Assembly (NCBI GenBank): GCA_034112085.1 | Contig: JAWUWD010000061.1 | Location: 1-15,305 of the forward strand | Reading direction: 5' to 3' | Source of the DNA: JAWUWD01 sp034112085 | GTDB lineage: Bacteria; Bacteroidota; Bacteroidia; Cytophagales; Cyclobacteriaceae | DNA: 15,305 bases | Shown here: one piece after another, positions 1 through 8,010 of the stretch | Position numbering within the stretch: position 1 is the first letter of the stretch | Layout of the letters: each line of letters begins with the position of its first letter | Made by a program: the position numbers and the translations under genes | The notes under the pieces: generated by a model | What the model was told of the DNA's origin: nothing | Seen by the model: the letters and a program-made list of their open reading frames with translations, nothing else | Database searches by the model: none

Positions 1-57
1 TTTTGGATTATAGCTGAATTATCCGACTGAGAATAAAGCCGAGTTGAGCGGTGCGTA
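1..57 (-). other. sufB: Continuation of the SufB frame beyond an in-frame stop
   Basis: Read on the minus strand in the sufB frame, these 19 codons give YAPLNSALFSVG, a second stop (TAA at 19-21), then FSYNPK. The SufB family reads approximately YAALNSAVFSDG-S-FxYIPK here, so most positions agree and the frame is unbroken. Compared with the expected codons, the differences look like scattered single-base transversions rather than an insertion or deletion. This suggests base-call errors at a contig end or a very recent pseudogene. Confidence 0.7.
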
Positions 58-594
58 TTAGTTGTCTCCAACTGTGACATCAGAGCCCATATATTTTTTG
101 ACCAATTCAGGGTGCTCTTGTACTGCTTCACTAAATGAGCAGAAGATGATTCCTAAATCGTATAATTTATCTTTGAATGTAGTAGCTACTGATACACTGT
201 CAATAACAGCATCCACTGCTACTCCGGTTAGTTTCTTTTGTTCATCTAAGGAAATACCCAATTTCTCAAAAGTAGCTCTCAATTCTGGGTCCACTTCGTC
301 CAAACTGTTAAGCTTCTTCTGCTTCTTAGGAGCAGAATAATATATCATATCCTGAAAGTCCATTTTTGGATAGTGGACATTTGGCCACTTAGGCTCAGTC
401 ATGGTTTGCCATTTTGCATAGGCTTTCAATCTCCAATCCAACATCCAGTCTGGCTCGTTTTTCTTTGCAGAAATAAATCTTACGATATCTTCACTAAGAC
501 CTTTTGGAGCTTCATCAGCTTCAAAGTCAACAGTCCAACCGTGCTCGTATTCTTTGTTAGTGAACTCTTCTAATATTTGCTCGTCTTTACTCAT
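58..594 (-). CDS. sufB: Fe-S cluster assembly protein SufB, N-terminal part (interrupted)
   Basis: SufB is the core scaffold of the SUF iron-sulfur cluster assembly complex (SufBC2D) in the cytoplasm. The 178 residues seen here are a clear SufB N-terminus: AKKNEPDWMLDWRLKAY near residue 43, KWPNVHYPKMDFQD, LTGVAVDAVIDSVSVATTFK, and GIIFCSFSEAVQEHPELVKKY near the end. The full protein is about 480 residues, so only the first third lies here and the gene runs off the left edge of the window. The frame meets TAA at 58-60, just after GDN, where the family normally has an aromatic residue and continues. SufB-like residues do continue in the same frame (see 1-57). The last residues before the stop, GSDVTVGDN, already deviate from the usual GSVVPVGDN. 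The start ATG at 594-592 begins with MSKDEQILEEF, as in relatives. Identity is near certain; whether the stop is biological or a sequence error at a contig end is open. Confidence 0.88.
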   Translation of the reverse strand: MSKDEQILEEFTNKEYEHGWTVDFEADEAPKGLSEDIVRFISAKKNEPDWMLDWRLKAYAKWQTMTEPKWPNVHYPKMDFQDMIYYSAPKKQKKLNSLDEVDPELRATFEKLGISLDEQKKLTGVAVDAVIDSVSVATTFKDKLYDLGIIFCSFSEAVQEHPELVKKYMGSDVTVGDN

Positions 595-626
595 GTGTGT
601 TATTTAGACTAAATTCAAATAGACTG

Positions 627-634
627 CAAACCTA
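627..634 (-). promoter_or_regulatory. Putative -7 element of the sufB promoter
   Basis: Read on the minus strand, this is TAGGTTTG, a full match to the Bacteroidota -7 consensus TAnnTTTG. It ends 32 bases before the sufB ATG, leaving a leader of roughly 25 bases. No clear TTG -33 element lies at the expected 19-21 base distance, so the call rests on one box and position. Confidence 0.45.
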
Positions 635-958
635 CAACAAATAATTAGATAAAATGTTCACTGAATTGCTTTTTTTCATCGAAAAAATACACTTTTAGCG
701 ATTTGTGATTTCGTTATGTTTCGCAGATTATTCGCCCCTTATTTAGAAAGTAAGATGCTTTTGTTCAAACATTTACAAATAATAATAGTTCAGTATTTGG
801 GACTATTTTTTTCTAAACACCATATGTTTACTGGCATTTATTGAATATTCTATTTCGTATATGTGGTTGACTCATTGTTTTTAATTTCAATAGTAATTTT
901 ATATGAGTAGCTTCATGGGAAGTTAATTTCTCTTATTGTAAATGAATTAATTTAGCTG
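635..958. other. Intergenic region between divergent sufB and the first histidine kinase
   Basis: No convincing open reading frame is seen. Besides the sufB promoter it holds a weak plus-strand promoter-like pair (TTG at 666-668, 19 bases, TACACTTT at 688-695) and a hairpin with a T-run at 785-812, described separately. A TATGTTTA at 823-830 resembles a -7 box for the kinase gene but lies about 130 bases before its ATG and has no good partner. Confidence 0.4.
785..812 (+). terminator. Possible rho-independent terminator, no plus-strand gene upstream
   Basis: ATAGTTC (785-791) pairs with GGACTAT (800-806) through seven pairs including one G-U, with an 8-base loop, followed by a run of T to 812. 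Both neighbouring genes start facing away from this point, so it ends no annotated gene. It could end a short unannotated transcript or attenuate transcription toward the kinase gene. The stem is short. Confidence 0.35.
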
Positions 959-3469
959 ATGAAAACCATTCTATACAATAGTAATATCCAATATATCACC
1001 AACTCCTACAGGGTGAGTTGTTTGGTATTGCTATATGTTTTGCTCACGAGTGTTCAGTTGTTAGCACAAACCAATGACCCTAATCGTATTGCCATCAATA
1101 AAATGTTGAAGCAATCTGCGGAAGAACTTACTAGCTATAAGTATGATAGATCAATAGAGTTGGCAACAACTTCATTAAGCGAATCAAACAAAATAGACTA
1201 CACGGATGGCGTAATAGAAAGTTTGATGATATTGTCTGAGGCTCATAAGTCCAAGCGAGATTATTCCTCTGGGTTGAATTATTATCTTCAGGCACTCTCC
1301 GAGATTGAAAAGGAGAAGGATCAACAGAAGTTATATAGGGTAAACTATAAAATTGGTCAATTATTTTTTGACTGGGGAGTTCCTGAAAAGGCATTGATTT
1401 ATTTTGACAATGCGAACAATATTGGAGGTGAATTACTCAGTGAAGATGAGAGGATAACTCTATCGCTGACTACTGCTGAAACACATCTCAAATTGAAAGA
1501 CTCCGATCAAGCATTAAGTCAATATGAAAAAGTGCTTGCTATTCATCAAAGGAATAAAAATCAGCAGTTGACCATAAATACACTTAAGAGCATTGCTTCT
1601 ATTTATAACCGGCTTGATGATCATGACAATTCGCTGAAATACAATTTCCAAATACTGGAAATAAACGAAGCATTATCGGATTCTATCAATACAGCTATTT
1701 CTCTGAATGCTATTGGATTTATTTATAAAGGAGTAGAAGATCTTGAAAATGCACTCAGCTACTTTAATGGAGCACTGGAACTTAATCGTCAGCTAAATAA
1801 AAATGGTGTTAATGATAATGAAATTGTTTCTAATTTGATCAACATCGGGGTTATATATCAGGCGCTTGGAGATTACAGAAGCTCCATAAAAATATTTAAT
1901 GATGCACTGGAGATTAAAGAAAAAAGTGGTTCTGTAATAGAGGTTGCAGTTATGCAGAACTATCTAGCATCTATCTATTTAAGTCTATCGAATTACAGCA
2001 AAGCAAAAGAGCATACCACTAAAGCTATTGATCTGTTGGAGCATACAGAATACAAAAGAATGCTTGCAGAAAATTATAAGAGATTATCTGAGATAAATGA
2101 ACGACTTGGTAATCACGAAAGTGCATTGGTCAGCTATAAGGAATATTCACTGATTCAGGATAGCGTATTGTATCATGAACAGGGGGTGCGAGATAGAGAA
2201 CGGTACAAGCAGTTTGTGGTAGAAACTACAGAGAAGGAATCCAAGCTGAGTATTATAGATCGAGAAATGCGAGAATTGGAGTCAAGAGCTGAAAAAGTTA
2301 AATTTGAGAAGGAGAGGCAAGATATAGAACTATTGCTAAGAAAACGGGAATTACAAAACAGCTCTTTGAAAAATGATCAACTGGAGCAAGAGAGAAAAGT
2401 TCAGGAGCTGCTACTTCAGCAAGAACAAATAGAGACCTCTATTAAGAGTCAAGAAATTATAGTTCTTGAGCAAAAAAGAGATTTACAGAATACAGAGATT
2501 CAAAACAGTCAGCTACGTGAGAATGAAAGACAGAAGGAAATACAATTGCAAAGTTCCCAACTAGAACTCCAGCAATTGCAGCTTGAAAAGGGAAATGTTA
2601 GACAACGATACTTTATAGGTGCCTCCGTATTTTTAGTAATTATACTTTTATTAATCCTAATAGGTTATGCGATTAAGAGGCGAGATAATAAAAAATTGCA
2701 AAATCAATTTTCAGAGATAAATGAGCAAAAACAGCAAATAGAAGGAATCAATATTGAATTGCTTGATCTTAACGAGGAGAAGAATAATCTCATAGGGATC
2801 GTAGCACATGACTTAAAGAGCCCCTTAAATCAAATTAGTGGTATCTTGAGCATTATAAAGCTTACAGCTACTGATCAAGACGAAGAACAAAAGGAATATA
2901 TCACTAAGATCGATGAATCTACACAACGTCTTAGGAATATGGTGACAAAGATTCTCGATGTCAGTGCAATTGAATCGAAATCACTCAATATTTCTTTTGA
3001 AGAAGTCGATCTTAAAAAGGTGCTAAAAGATGCAATAGGAAGGTTTGACGAAAGGGCTGCGAAAAAATCTATCGCTATAAAACAAAAGATCACAGAAGAT
3101 ACAACGACTATTTTAGCGGATCCGAGCTATGTCTCAGAAGTTTTTGAGAACCTCATGTCCAATGCAGTCAAATACTCGCCTTTAGAGAAGACTGTCATAG
3201 TGAGATTGAGCCAGCAGTGGGATAAAGTTCGAGTCGAATTTATAGACCAAGGACAGGGGATAAACAAAAAGGATATGACTAAACTTTTCAGGATGTATCA
3301 GAAGTTGACAGCTAGTCCTACATCTGGAGAAGACTCGACAGGTTTGGGACTTTCCATTGTGAAGAAATATGTCGAAGCGGTTAATGGTAAAGTCTGGTGT
3401 GAAAGTGAAGAGGGTAATGGTTCAACCTTCATTGTGGAGTTTGATAGTTATCAAAGGACTCACTCATAA
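959..3469 (+). CDS. TPR-repeat membrane sensor histidine kinase (first of two)
   Basis: This is an 836-residue sensor kinase. Residues 1-37 form a signal peptide or N-terminal helix ending LLAQ. Tetratricopeptide repeats follow at about 55-400 (for example NALSYFNGALELNRQL, SSIKIFNDALEIKEK, SALVSYKEYSLIQDS). A long charged coiled coil spans about 401-548 and one membrane helix about 551-572. HisKA has the H-box at His617 in IVAHDLKSPLNQ. The HATPase domain has N-box Asn731/Asn735 (ENLMSNAVKYS), G1 DQGQGI at 763 and G2 TGLGLS at 794. All catalytic motifs are intact. The predicted layout puts the TPR and coiled coil in the periplasm and the kinase in the cytoplasm. There is no receiver domain, and no response regulator gene lies in the window. 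The ATG at 959 gives a complete signal sequence; no Shine-Dalgarno is visible. The ligand is unknown. Confidence 0.9.
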   Translation: MKTILYNSNIQYITNSYRVSCLVLLYVLLTSVQLLAQTNDPNRIAINKMLKQSAEELTSYKYDRSIELATTSLSESNKIDYTDGVIESLMILSEAHKSKRDYSSGLNYYLQALSEIEKEKDQQKLYRVNYKIGQLFFDWGVPEKALIYFDNANNIGGELLSEDERITLSLTTAETHLKLKDSDQALSQYEKVLAIHQRNKNQQLTINTLKSIASIYNRLDDHDNSLKYNFQILEINEALSDSINTAISLNAIGFIYKGVEDLENALSYFNGALELNRQLNKNGVNDNEIVSNLINIGVIYQALGDYRSSIKIFNDALEIKEKSGSVIEVAVMQNYLASIYLSLSNYSKAKEHTTKAIDLLEHTEYKRMLAENYKRLSEINERLGNHESALVSYKEYSLIQDSVLYHEQGVRDRERYKQFVVETTEKESKLSIIDREMRELESRAEKVKFEKERQDIELLLRKRELQNSSLKNDQLEQERKVQELLLQQEQIETSIKSQEIIVLEQKRDLQNTEIQNSQLRENERQKEIQLQSSQLELQQLQLEKGNVRQRYFIGASVFLVIILLLILIGYAIKRRDNKKLQNQFSEINEQKQQIEGINIELLDLNEEKNNLIGIVAHDLKSPLNQISGILSIIKLTATDQDEEQKEYITKIDESTQRLRNMVTKILDVSAIESKSLNISFEEVDLKKVLKDAIGRFDERAAKKSIAIKQKITEDTTTILADPSYVSEVFENLMSNAVKYSPLEKTVIVRLSQQWDKVRVEFIDQGQGINKKDMTKLFRMYQKLTASPTSGEDSTGLGLSIVKKYVEAVNGKVWCESEEGNGSTFIVEFDSYQRTHS

Positions 3470-3653
3470 AGAATGTCTTATTTGATACAACTTTTGAAAG
3501 TGTTGAAAGCTGATTTAATGTGGTAATAGGAAATCAATAAGTAAGATTAATAATTCATTATACGGCAGAATTACTAAAATATTTTCCCTTAAGTTTATCT
3601 TATATTTTTTTTAGTGAAAATATTTTTTTTTAAGTAAATATAACTGATCACTT

Positions 3654-5612
3654 ATGTCAAGATTAATTTTAACTATAGTTATTACCATTCTGCTTATCTC
3701 TACGATTGGTTTGGCTCAAGTCAAAAAACTTGATAGTCTTCAATCGCTTTTATCGCGGCATACTTACGAGGATACAACCCGCGTAGATTTATTAATTGAA
3801 ATTTCTGATATTATTAAATCCACTAATCCAGATACTGCAATAGTGCTAGCACTACAGGCTTATGATATTTCAATTGGACTGAATTATAAGAAAGGAGCGG
3901 CTTGGTCTAAAAATAGATTGTCTGGTGCTTATTGGATGAAGGCATTTTACCCGGAAGCTTTACAACTTTCCATGGAGGCTTTGGGAATGTTTGAAGAGAT
4001 CAATGATGTCAAAGGAATTGGCCAGAGTTACAATAGTATCGCAAATACTTATAACATGGATGGGGAGAATAGTAAGTCTCTGGAATACTATGATAAGTCG
4101 ATCAAAATTTATCAGCAATTAGACGATTCATATAATATCAAAAGGGCCCATGCTAATATTGGTAGGACCTATTATATGTTAGATGAGTATGATAGTGCGA
4201 TCAAGTATCTGGACATTGTACTTAAGACTTATGATAATACTGAGTATGATATCATGTATTCTATAGTAAAGAATACCAAAGCAGATGTTCTACAAAAGAT
4301 TGACCAACTTGATGAAGCACTGTCAAACTATTTTGAAGCGCTAGAAATATCAGAAGATTTGCAAGTGCCTCGAATTATCACTTATAGTACGAGAGGGATA
4401 AGTGAAATTTATCAATTAAGAGGTAAGCTAGACCAAAGCAATCGTTATGCTGAGCGTACTTTTGATATTTCGAAAAAAGTAGGCTATCTGGAAAATACGA
4501 AAAATTCAGCATTGATTTTATCTGATAATTATAATAGTAGTGGCAACTACGTAGAATCATTAAACTACTTTAAAGCATATACTGCATCTAAGGATAGTAT
4601 GTTTAATCTAGAGAAGAATAAAGAGTTATCACGACTGGAAGAGAACTTCGTAATTAGTCAAAAGCAAAAGGAGATAGAACTTCTACAAACCCAGCAAAAC
4701 CTTCAAAGTCAGACTAACAAGAATCAGCGTCTTATTCTATATTTATTGATTTTAGTGGTAGTCTTTATAGTTATAGTATTGACGATCTACATTAGAAACA
4801 ATAGGAAAAAACAAGAGGCTAATAAAAAGTTAGCTGAGCAGCGGGATTTATTGGAGCTACAAAACAATGAGATCTTGCAATCTCAGAAAGAATTACTAAG
4901 TCGCTCTGAGAGTCTCAAAGAGGCTAATAATATGAAGGACAAAATGTTTTCCATTATCTCTCATGATTTGAGAAGTCCATTTAATTCGCTTTTAATGCTG
5001 ATTGAAAATTTTGAATTTCTAGATTTATCAAAGAATGAGTTCGAAGAGGTCAAAGTTGATATTTACGCTTTTACGAAGTCAGCATCGATTATGCTTAATA
5101 ATTTATTGACATGGTCTAAGATGAAAATACAGGGGCTAGAAGTAGAAAAGGATATTTTTGATATTGGAGAATCCAGTTTGTCTATACTCACTCCATTTGA
5201 AATTGTCGCTAAACAAAAAAACATAAAACTAGAAAGCATTATTGAAGGCAAGTTAATGGCATATGCAGATAAAGGTATGCTCGAAGTAGTTTTACGAAAC
5301 ATTATCAATAACTCAATCAAGTTTACTAACGAAGAAGGTGTTATTCATGTAAGTGTTAAATCTAAGAACGATAAGTTCGTGGAGGTGTCAATAGTCGACA
5401 ATGGTGTTGGTATGACTGAAGAAAAAGTTGATGACGTAATTTCTAAGAATTTGGTAAGTGCAACCGTGGGAACCGCTAAAGAAAAAGGTACTGGACTTGG
5501 CTTACTAATTGTAAAAGATCTAATAGCAAGCAATGGGGGTGAATATTTTATTGAAAGTGAGAAAGGGCGAGGGACTTCTTTTTTCTTCACGATTCCAAAA
5601 GCCATAGGCTAA
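3654..5612 (+). CDS. TPR-repeat membrane sensor histidine kinase (second of two)
   Basis: This is a 652-residue kinase with the same plan as the gene before it but a shorter sensor. The signal peptide ends near residue 21 (STIGLA-Q). TPR units lie at about 40-310 (QSYNSIANTYNMDGENSKSL, AHANIGRTYYMLDEYDSAI). A short coiled coil precedes a membrane helix at about 360-381, and a second coiled linker follows it. HisKA has His437 in IISHDLRSPFNS. The HATPase domain has Asn549/Asn553 (RNIINNSIKFT), DNGVG at 582 and GTGLGL at 612, all intact. The gap of 184 bases to the upstream gene contains no clear terminator, so co-transcription is possible. No receiver domain is fused and no regulator is adjacent. 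The short T- and A-rich leader has no Shine-Dalgarno. The pair probably arose by duplication or sensor-domain shuffling; this is inference from the shared architecture. Confidence 0.9.
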   Translation: MSRLILTIVITILLISTIGLAQVKKLDSLQSLLSRHTYEDTTRVDLLIEISDIIKSTNPDTAIVLALQAYDISIGLNYKKGAAWSKNRLSGAYWMKAFYPEALQLSMEALGMFEEINDVKGIGQSYNSIANTYNMDGENSKSLEYYDKSIKIYQQLDDSYNIKRAHANIGRTYYMLDEYDSAIKYLDIVLKTYDNTEYDIMYSIVKNTKADVLQKIDQLDEALSNYFEALEISEDLQVPRIITYSTRGISEIYQLRGKLDQSNRYAERTFDISKKVGYLENTKNSALILSDNYNSSGNYVESLNYFKAYTASKDSMFNLEKNKELSRLEENFVISQKQKEIELLQTQQNLQSQTNKNQRLILYLLILVVVFIVIVLTIYIRNNRKKQEANKKLAEQRDLLELQNNEILQSQKELLSRSESLKEANNMKDKMFSIISHDLRSPFNSLLMLIENFEFLDLSKNEFEEVKVDIYAFTKSASIMLNNLLTWSKMKIQGLEVEKDIFDIGESSLSILTPFEIVAKQKNIKLESIIEGKLMAYADKGMLEVVLRNIINNSIKFTNEEGVIHVSVKSKNDKFVEVSIVDNGVGMTEEKVDDVISKNLVSATVGTAKEKGTGLGLLIVKDLIASNGGEYFIESEKGRGTSFFFTIPKAIG

Positions 5613-5715
5613 TGTTTTCATTGCACTGAAATAGATTCTAACGTAATGAAAGTTCTACTTCTATCCTTTCCAAGGCCTATTCAATTCTTAATATTTTAGT
5701 ACGATAATTGAGGTA

Positions 5716-5744
5716 TTCCAACCAATCCTAAAGATCGCGTGTCT
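5716..5744 (+). promoter_or_regulatory. Candidate ECF-type promoter of the sigma factor operon
   Basis: TTCCAACC (5716-5723), 15 bases, GTGTCT (5739-5744), followed by ATA. The AAC and GTC cores with this spacing resemble ECF-sigma promoters generally (for example the -35 GGAACTT and -10 GTCTAA style of RpoE). The same 14 defined bases with the same spacing occur at 7955-7983 before the lipoprotein operon. Here GTGTCT ends 23 bases before the ATG. Predicted role: autoregulation of the sigma operon. Confidence 0.6.
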
Positions 5745-5767
5745 ATACGATAGGGGATATATTCTGA

Positions 5768-6319
5768 ATGAGCGAAGAGCAAGTATTAATAAGTCAATGT
5801 ATAAAAGGCGAAGCAGATGCGCAGGAAAAATTATATGCACAATATTCTAAGCAGATGTATGTCATATGCCTTCGATATACACGCTCTCAGCTTGAGGCTG
5901 AAGATGTTCTTCAGGAGGCATTTATTAAGATATTTGACAAAATTGATCAGTTCAAAGGAGAAACGACTATAGGAGGCTGGATAAAACGAATAGTTGTAAA
6001 CACTGCGTTGAACAGTCAGCGGAGTAAGTTATATATGTTTCCAATGACTGATGTTGAGGAACTTACATCACACAAGGAGGAGGAGTTGACATTGTCAGGA
6101 TTCCACTTAGAAGAATTATTGGCTATGATACGTGCTTTGCCTGAAGGGTGCCAGGTGATATTCAACATGTACGCTATTGAAGGATTTTCTCACAAAGAAA
6201 TAGGAGGACAGCTTAATGTCTCTGAAGGAACTTCAAAGTCGCAATATTCTCGTGCTAAACTATTGCTAAGAAACATGATCAATCAAGAAGAAAGGAGGAG
6301 TTATGAGCGCACAAAATAA
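5768..6319 (+). CDS. RNA polymerase sigma-70 factor, ECF subfamily
   Basis: A 183-residue ECF sigma factor that would direct RNA polymerase to a small regulon. Region 2 spans about residues 22-90: YAQYSKQMYVICLRYTRS, then EAEDVLQEAFIKIFDKIDQF, the core-binding and -10 contact segment, then GGWIKRIVVNTALNSQR. Region 4 spans about 118-172: IRALPEGCQVIFNMYAIEGF and the helix-turn-helix SHKEIGGQLNVSEGTSKSQY, which reads the -35. The length is normal for the family, with no C-terminal extension. The start ATG at 5768 gives the usual short N-terminus before region 2. The gene overlaps the next one by 17 bases, which points to translational coupling with its presumed regulator. The upstream motif at 5716-5744 suggests it transcribes its own operon. 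Confidence 0.93.
   Translation: MSEEQVLISQCIKGEADAQEKLYAQYSKQMYVICLRYTRSQLEAEDVLQEAFIKIFDKIDQFKGETTIGGWIKRIVVNTALNSQRSKLYMFPMTDVEELTSHKEEELTLSGFHLEELLAMIRALPEGCQVIFNMYAIEGFSHKEIGGQLNVSEGTSKSQYSRAKLLLRNMINQEERRSYERTK
6291..6300 (+). promoter_or_regulatory. Shine-Dalgarno-like site inside the sigma gene
   Basis: AAAGGAGGAG ends 2 bases before the ATG of the following gene at 6303; the GGAGG core is 4 bases from it. Such strong sites are uncommon in Bacteroidota. It lies in codons for the end of the sigma factor (EERRS), so it may be coincidental, but the position fits coupled translation of the overlapping gene. Confidence 0.4.
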
Positions 6320-7820
6320 TTTTGAAAATGAATGGGAAAGTGCCTTTGAAGGCGCTGAAATTTCGCCACCGACTAATGTATGGTCCAATGTCAGAGCAGA
6401 GATTGCCAGTGGTCAGGCCAAAAAACAATCAAAAAGTATTATTTACTGGAAATGGATGGCAGCAGCTTCGATTATAATGCTAATAGGAGTTGGCATAGTG
6501 AGTTATTATTCTTATTCGACTATCCTTGGGGATTATGAAATACTGGCAGCACAAGAGCATGTATTACTAAGAGAGATTGCTTTATTGGAAGAAGAAAAAT
6601 GTCAAAATGCTGAAATAGTAATGCCAAATCAACAAGCTGCTTTAGGGTTCACTGCGAATATATCTAAAGATGAATATGCGATCAGTATTATTCATGATAG
6701 TGATTTAGAAAGTAATAAAGAGAATACTTCTCCAAATAATGGAATCTCTCGAAATCAATTGGCAAAGACTGATGAGGCTGCTGACTTCTCAAATGAAATT
6801 GCGGATCAGAATAGCCCTTTACAAAATGCGAAGTCAATATTGACAAGTCAAGCTGAAAATATTGCTTTAGTGAGTGAGTTCAATGAGAATAAAAATAGTC
6901 AAGCATACTCTACAGATAAAGAGAATGGCCTAAGGAACCCATCAGTAGTACAAAGATTAAATTCTGAAATATTGGCCAATTTGAATATAGCAATAGAACC
7001 AAGAAAGGTGCCTGACATGCTAGAAATCATTAAAATGCAAAATGGGGGAGCGAAGGTGGATTTTCGAAGTATGTGGGCAGGCCTGTCTCTTGGAGCAGGA
7101 AGTTATGAGTCGAATGTGAATCGTGGTGGTGAAAGTGATGCTTTTGCGCTCTCTAATGATATGGTACAAGGTGTTACTACTGATGGTCAAGAAGTTTTTC
7201 TAAATACTGGTGATATCAATCAATCAAATACGGAAACTCCGGCATTTTCTTATGCGGTCAGTGCAGACTTTGGTAAGCAGATTGGTAAAAGAACTTATCT
7301 CCAAGGAGGTGTGGAGTATAGCAAGTATTCTTCTGGAGCAACTTCCAATGTAGTCACGAGTGATGCTAACAATGATTCTCAGGCTTTTTTAAGATACAAC
7401 AACTCAGCCTCACTCGATGATGGTGTCTTGACTACTACCGATGCTTATGGTTTGAGTAATAATTTTGAGTATATCGCTGTGCCTTTTAAATTGGGTTATA
7501 AATTGCTAGATCGTAAAATAGGTATTTCACTTTCTTCAGGTGTTGCGACCAATTTCTTTTTGAAAAACACACTCAAGGATAAGTCAGGGGTCAATGATAA
7601 TGTAGAAGTTACTAATGGGCAAACGTCACCCTATAAGCCACTTAATTTTAATGGGTTATTTGGCGCGGAGATTTTCTATCAATGGAGTGATCATTATCAA
7701 CTGGCATTGGTGCCTGATTATCGTTTCTCAATTGATGGAGTGACCAAGTCAGAGGCCTTTATTCAGAGTAAACCTACTGCCTTTTTTCTAGGATTTAGGT
7801 TCAAATATATTTTGAAATAA
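6303..7820 (+). CDS. Anti-sigma-like inner-membrane protein with C-terminal outer-membrane-type barrel
   Basis: A 505-residue protein encoded directly after, and overlapping, the ECF sigma gene. Residues 1-48 are a short cytoplasmic segment with PPTNVWSNVRAEI (22-34), a pattern I recognise from Bacteroidota genes next to ECF sigma factors. One membrane helix follows at about 49-69 (WKWMAAASIIMLIGVGIVSYY). Residues 75-250 form a polar, low-complexity, Asn/Ser/Glu-rich stretch with a possible short coiled coil at 77-98. From about 255 to the end the sequence has alternating aromatic/small patterns such as MWAGLSLGAGSYESN, FEYIAVPFKLGYKLL and AFFLGFRFKYILK, ending in a barrel-like strand. There is no cleavable signal peptide. 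The likely role is regulation of the sigma factor, with the barrel reaching or sensing the outer membrane. Anti-sigma function is inferred from context; a pure structural role cannot be excluded. Confidence 0.75.
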   Translation: MSAQNNFENEWESAFEGAEISPPTNVWSNVRAEIASGQAKKQSKSIIYWKWMAAASIIMLIGVGIVSYYSYSTILGDYEILAAQEHVLLREIALLEEEKCQNAEIVMPNQQAALGFTANISKDEYAISIIHDSDLESNKENTSPNNGISRNQLAKTDEAADFSNEIADQNSPLQNAKSILTSQAENIALVSEFNENKNSQAYSTDKENGLRNPSVVQRLNSEILANLNIAIEPRKVPDMLEIIKMQNGGAKVDFRSMWAGLSLGAGSYESNVNRGGESDAFALSNDMVQGVTTDGQEVFLNTGDINQSNTETPAFSYAVSADFGKQIGKRTYLQGGVEYSKYSSGATSNVVTSDANNDSQAFLRYNNSASLDDGVLTTTDAYGLSNNFEYIAVPFKLGYKLLDRKIGISLSSGVATNFFLKNTLKDKSGVNDNVEVTNGQTSPYKPLNFNGLFGAEIFYQWSDHYQLALVPDYRFSIDGVTKSEAFIQSKPTAFFLGFRFKYILK

Positions 7821-7954
7821 TACTTTTCCCAACTTATTTGGTGGTGCCCTTATTGACAGCGCCTCAAGAAAATATCATATCAGGTATTTACCAATAGAGT
7901 ACTATGAAATTGAATTTTTCTCTTACGTTCAATTAATTATTTATTCAATTTCCG

Positions 7955-7983
7955 TTCCAACCGATTTCGGTATTGCAGTGTCT
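7955..7983 (+). promoter_or_regulatory. Candidate ECF-type promoter of the lipoprotein/barrel operon
   Basis: TTCCAACC (7955-7962), 15 bases, GTGTCT (7978-7983), then TAT. All 14 defined bases and the spacing match the site before the sigma gene at 5716-5744, while the spacer bases differ. GTGTCT ends 27 bases before the ATG at 8011, close to the 23 bases of the other site. Predicted target of the adjacent ECF factor. Confidence 0.6.
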
Positions 7984-8010
7984 TATGGTTAGAACATAAA
8001 AACTAACGAT

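Noticed and set aside
1..60. Reassigned or recoded TAA codons in sufB
   Set aside because: Other clearly intact genes in the window end at TAA at family-typical lengths, so TAA is a normal stop; sequence error or pseudogene is more likely.
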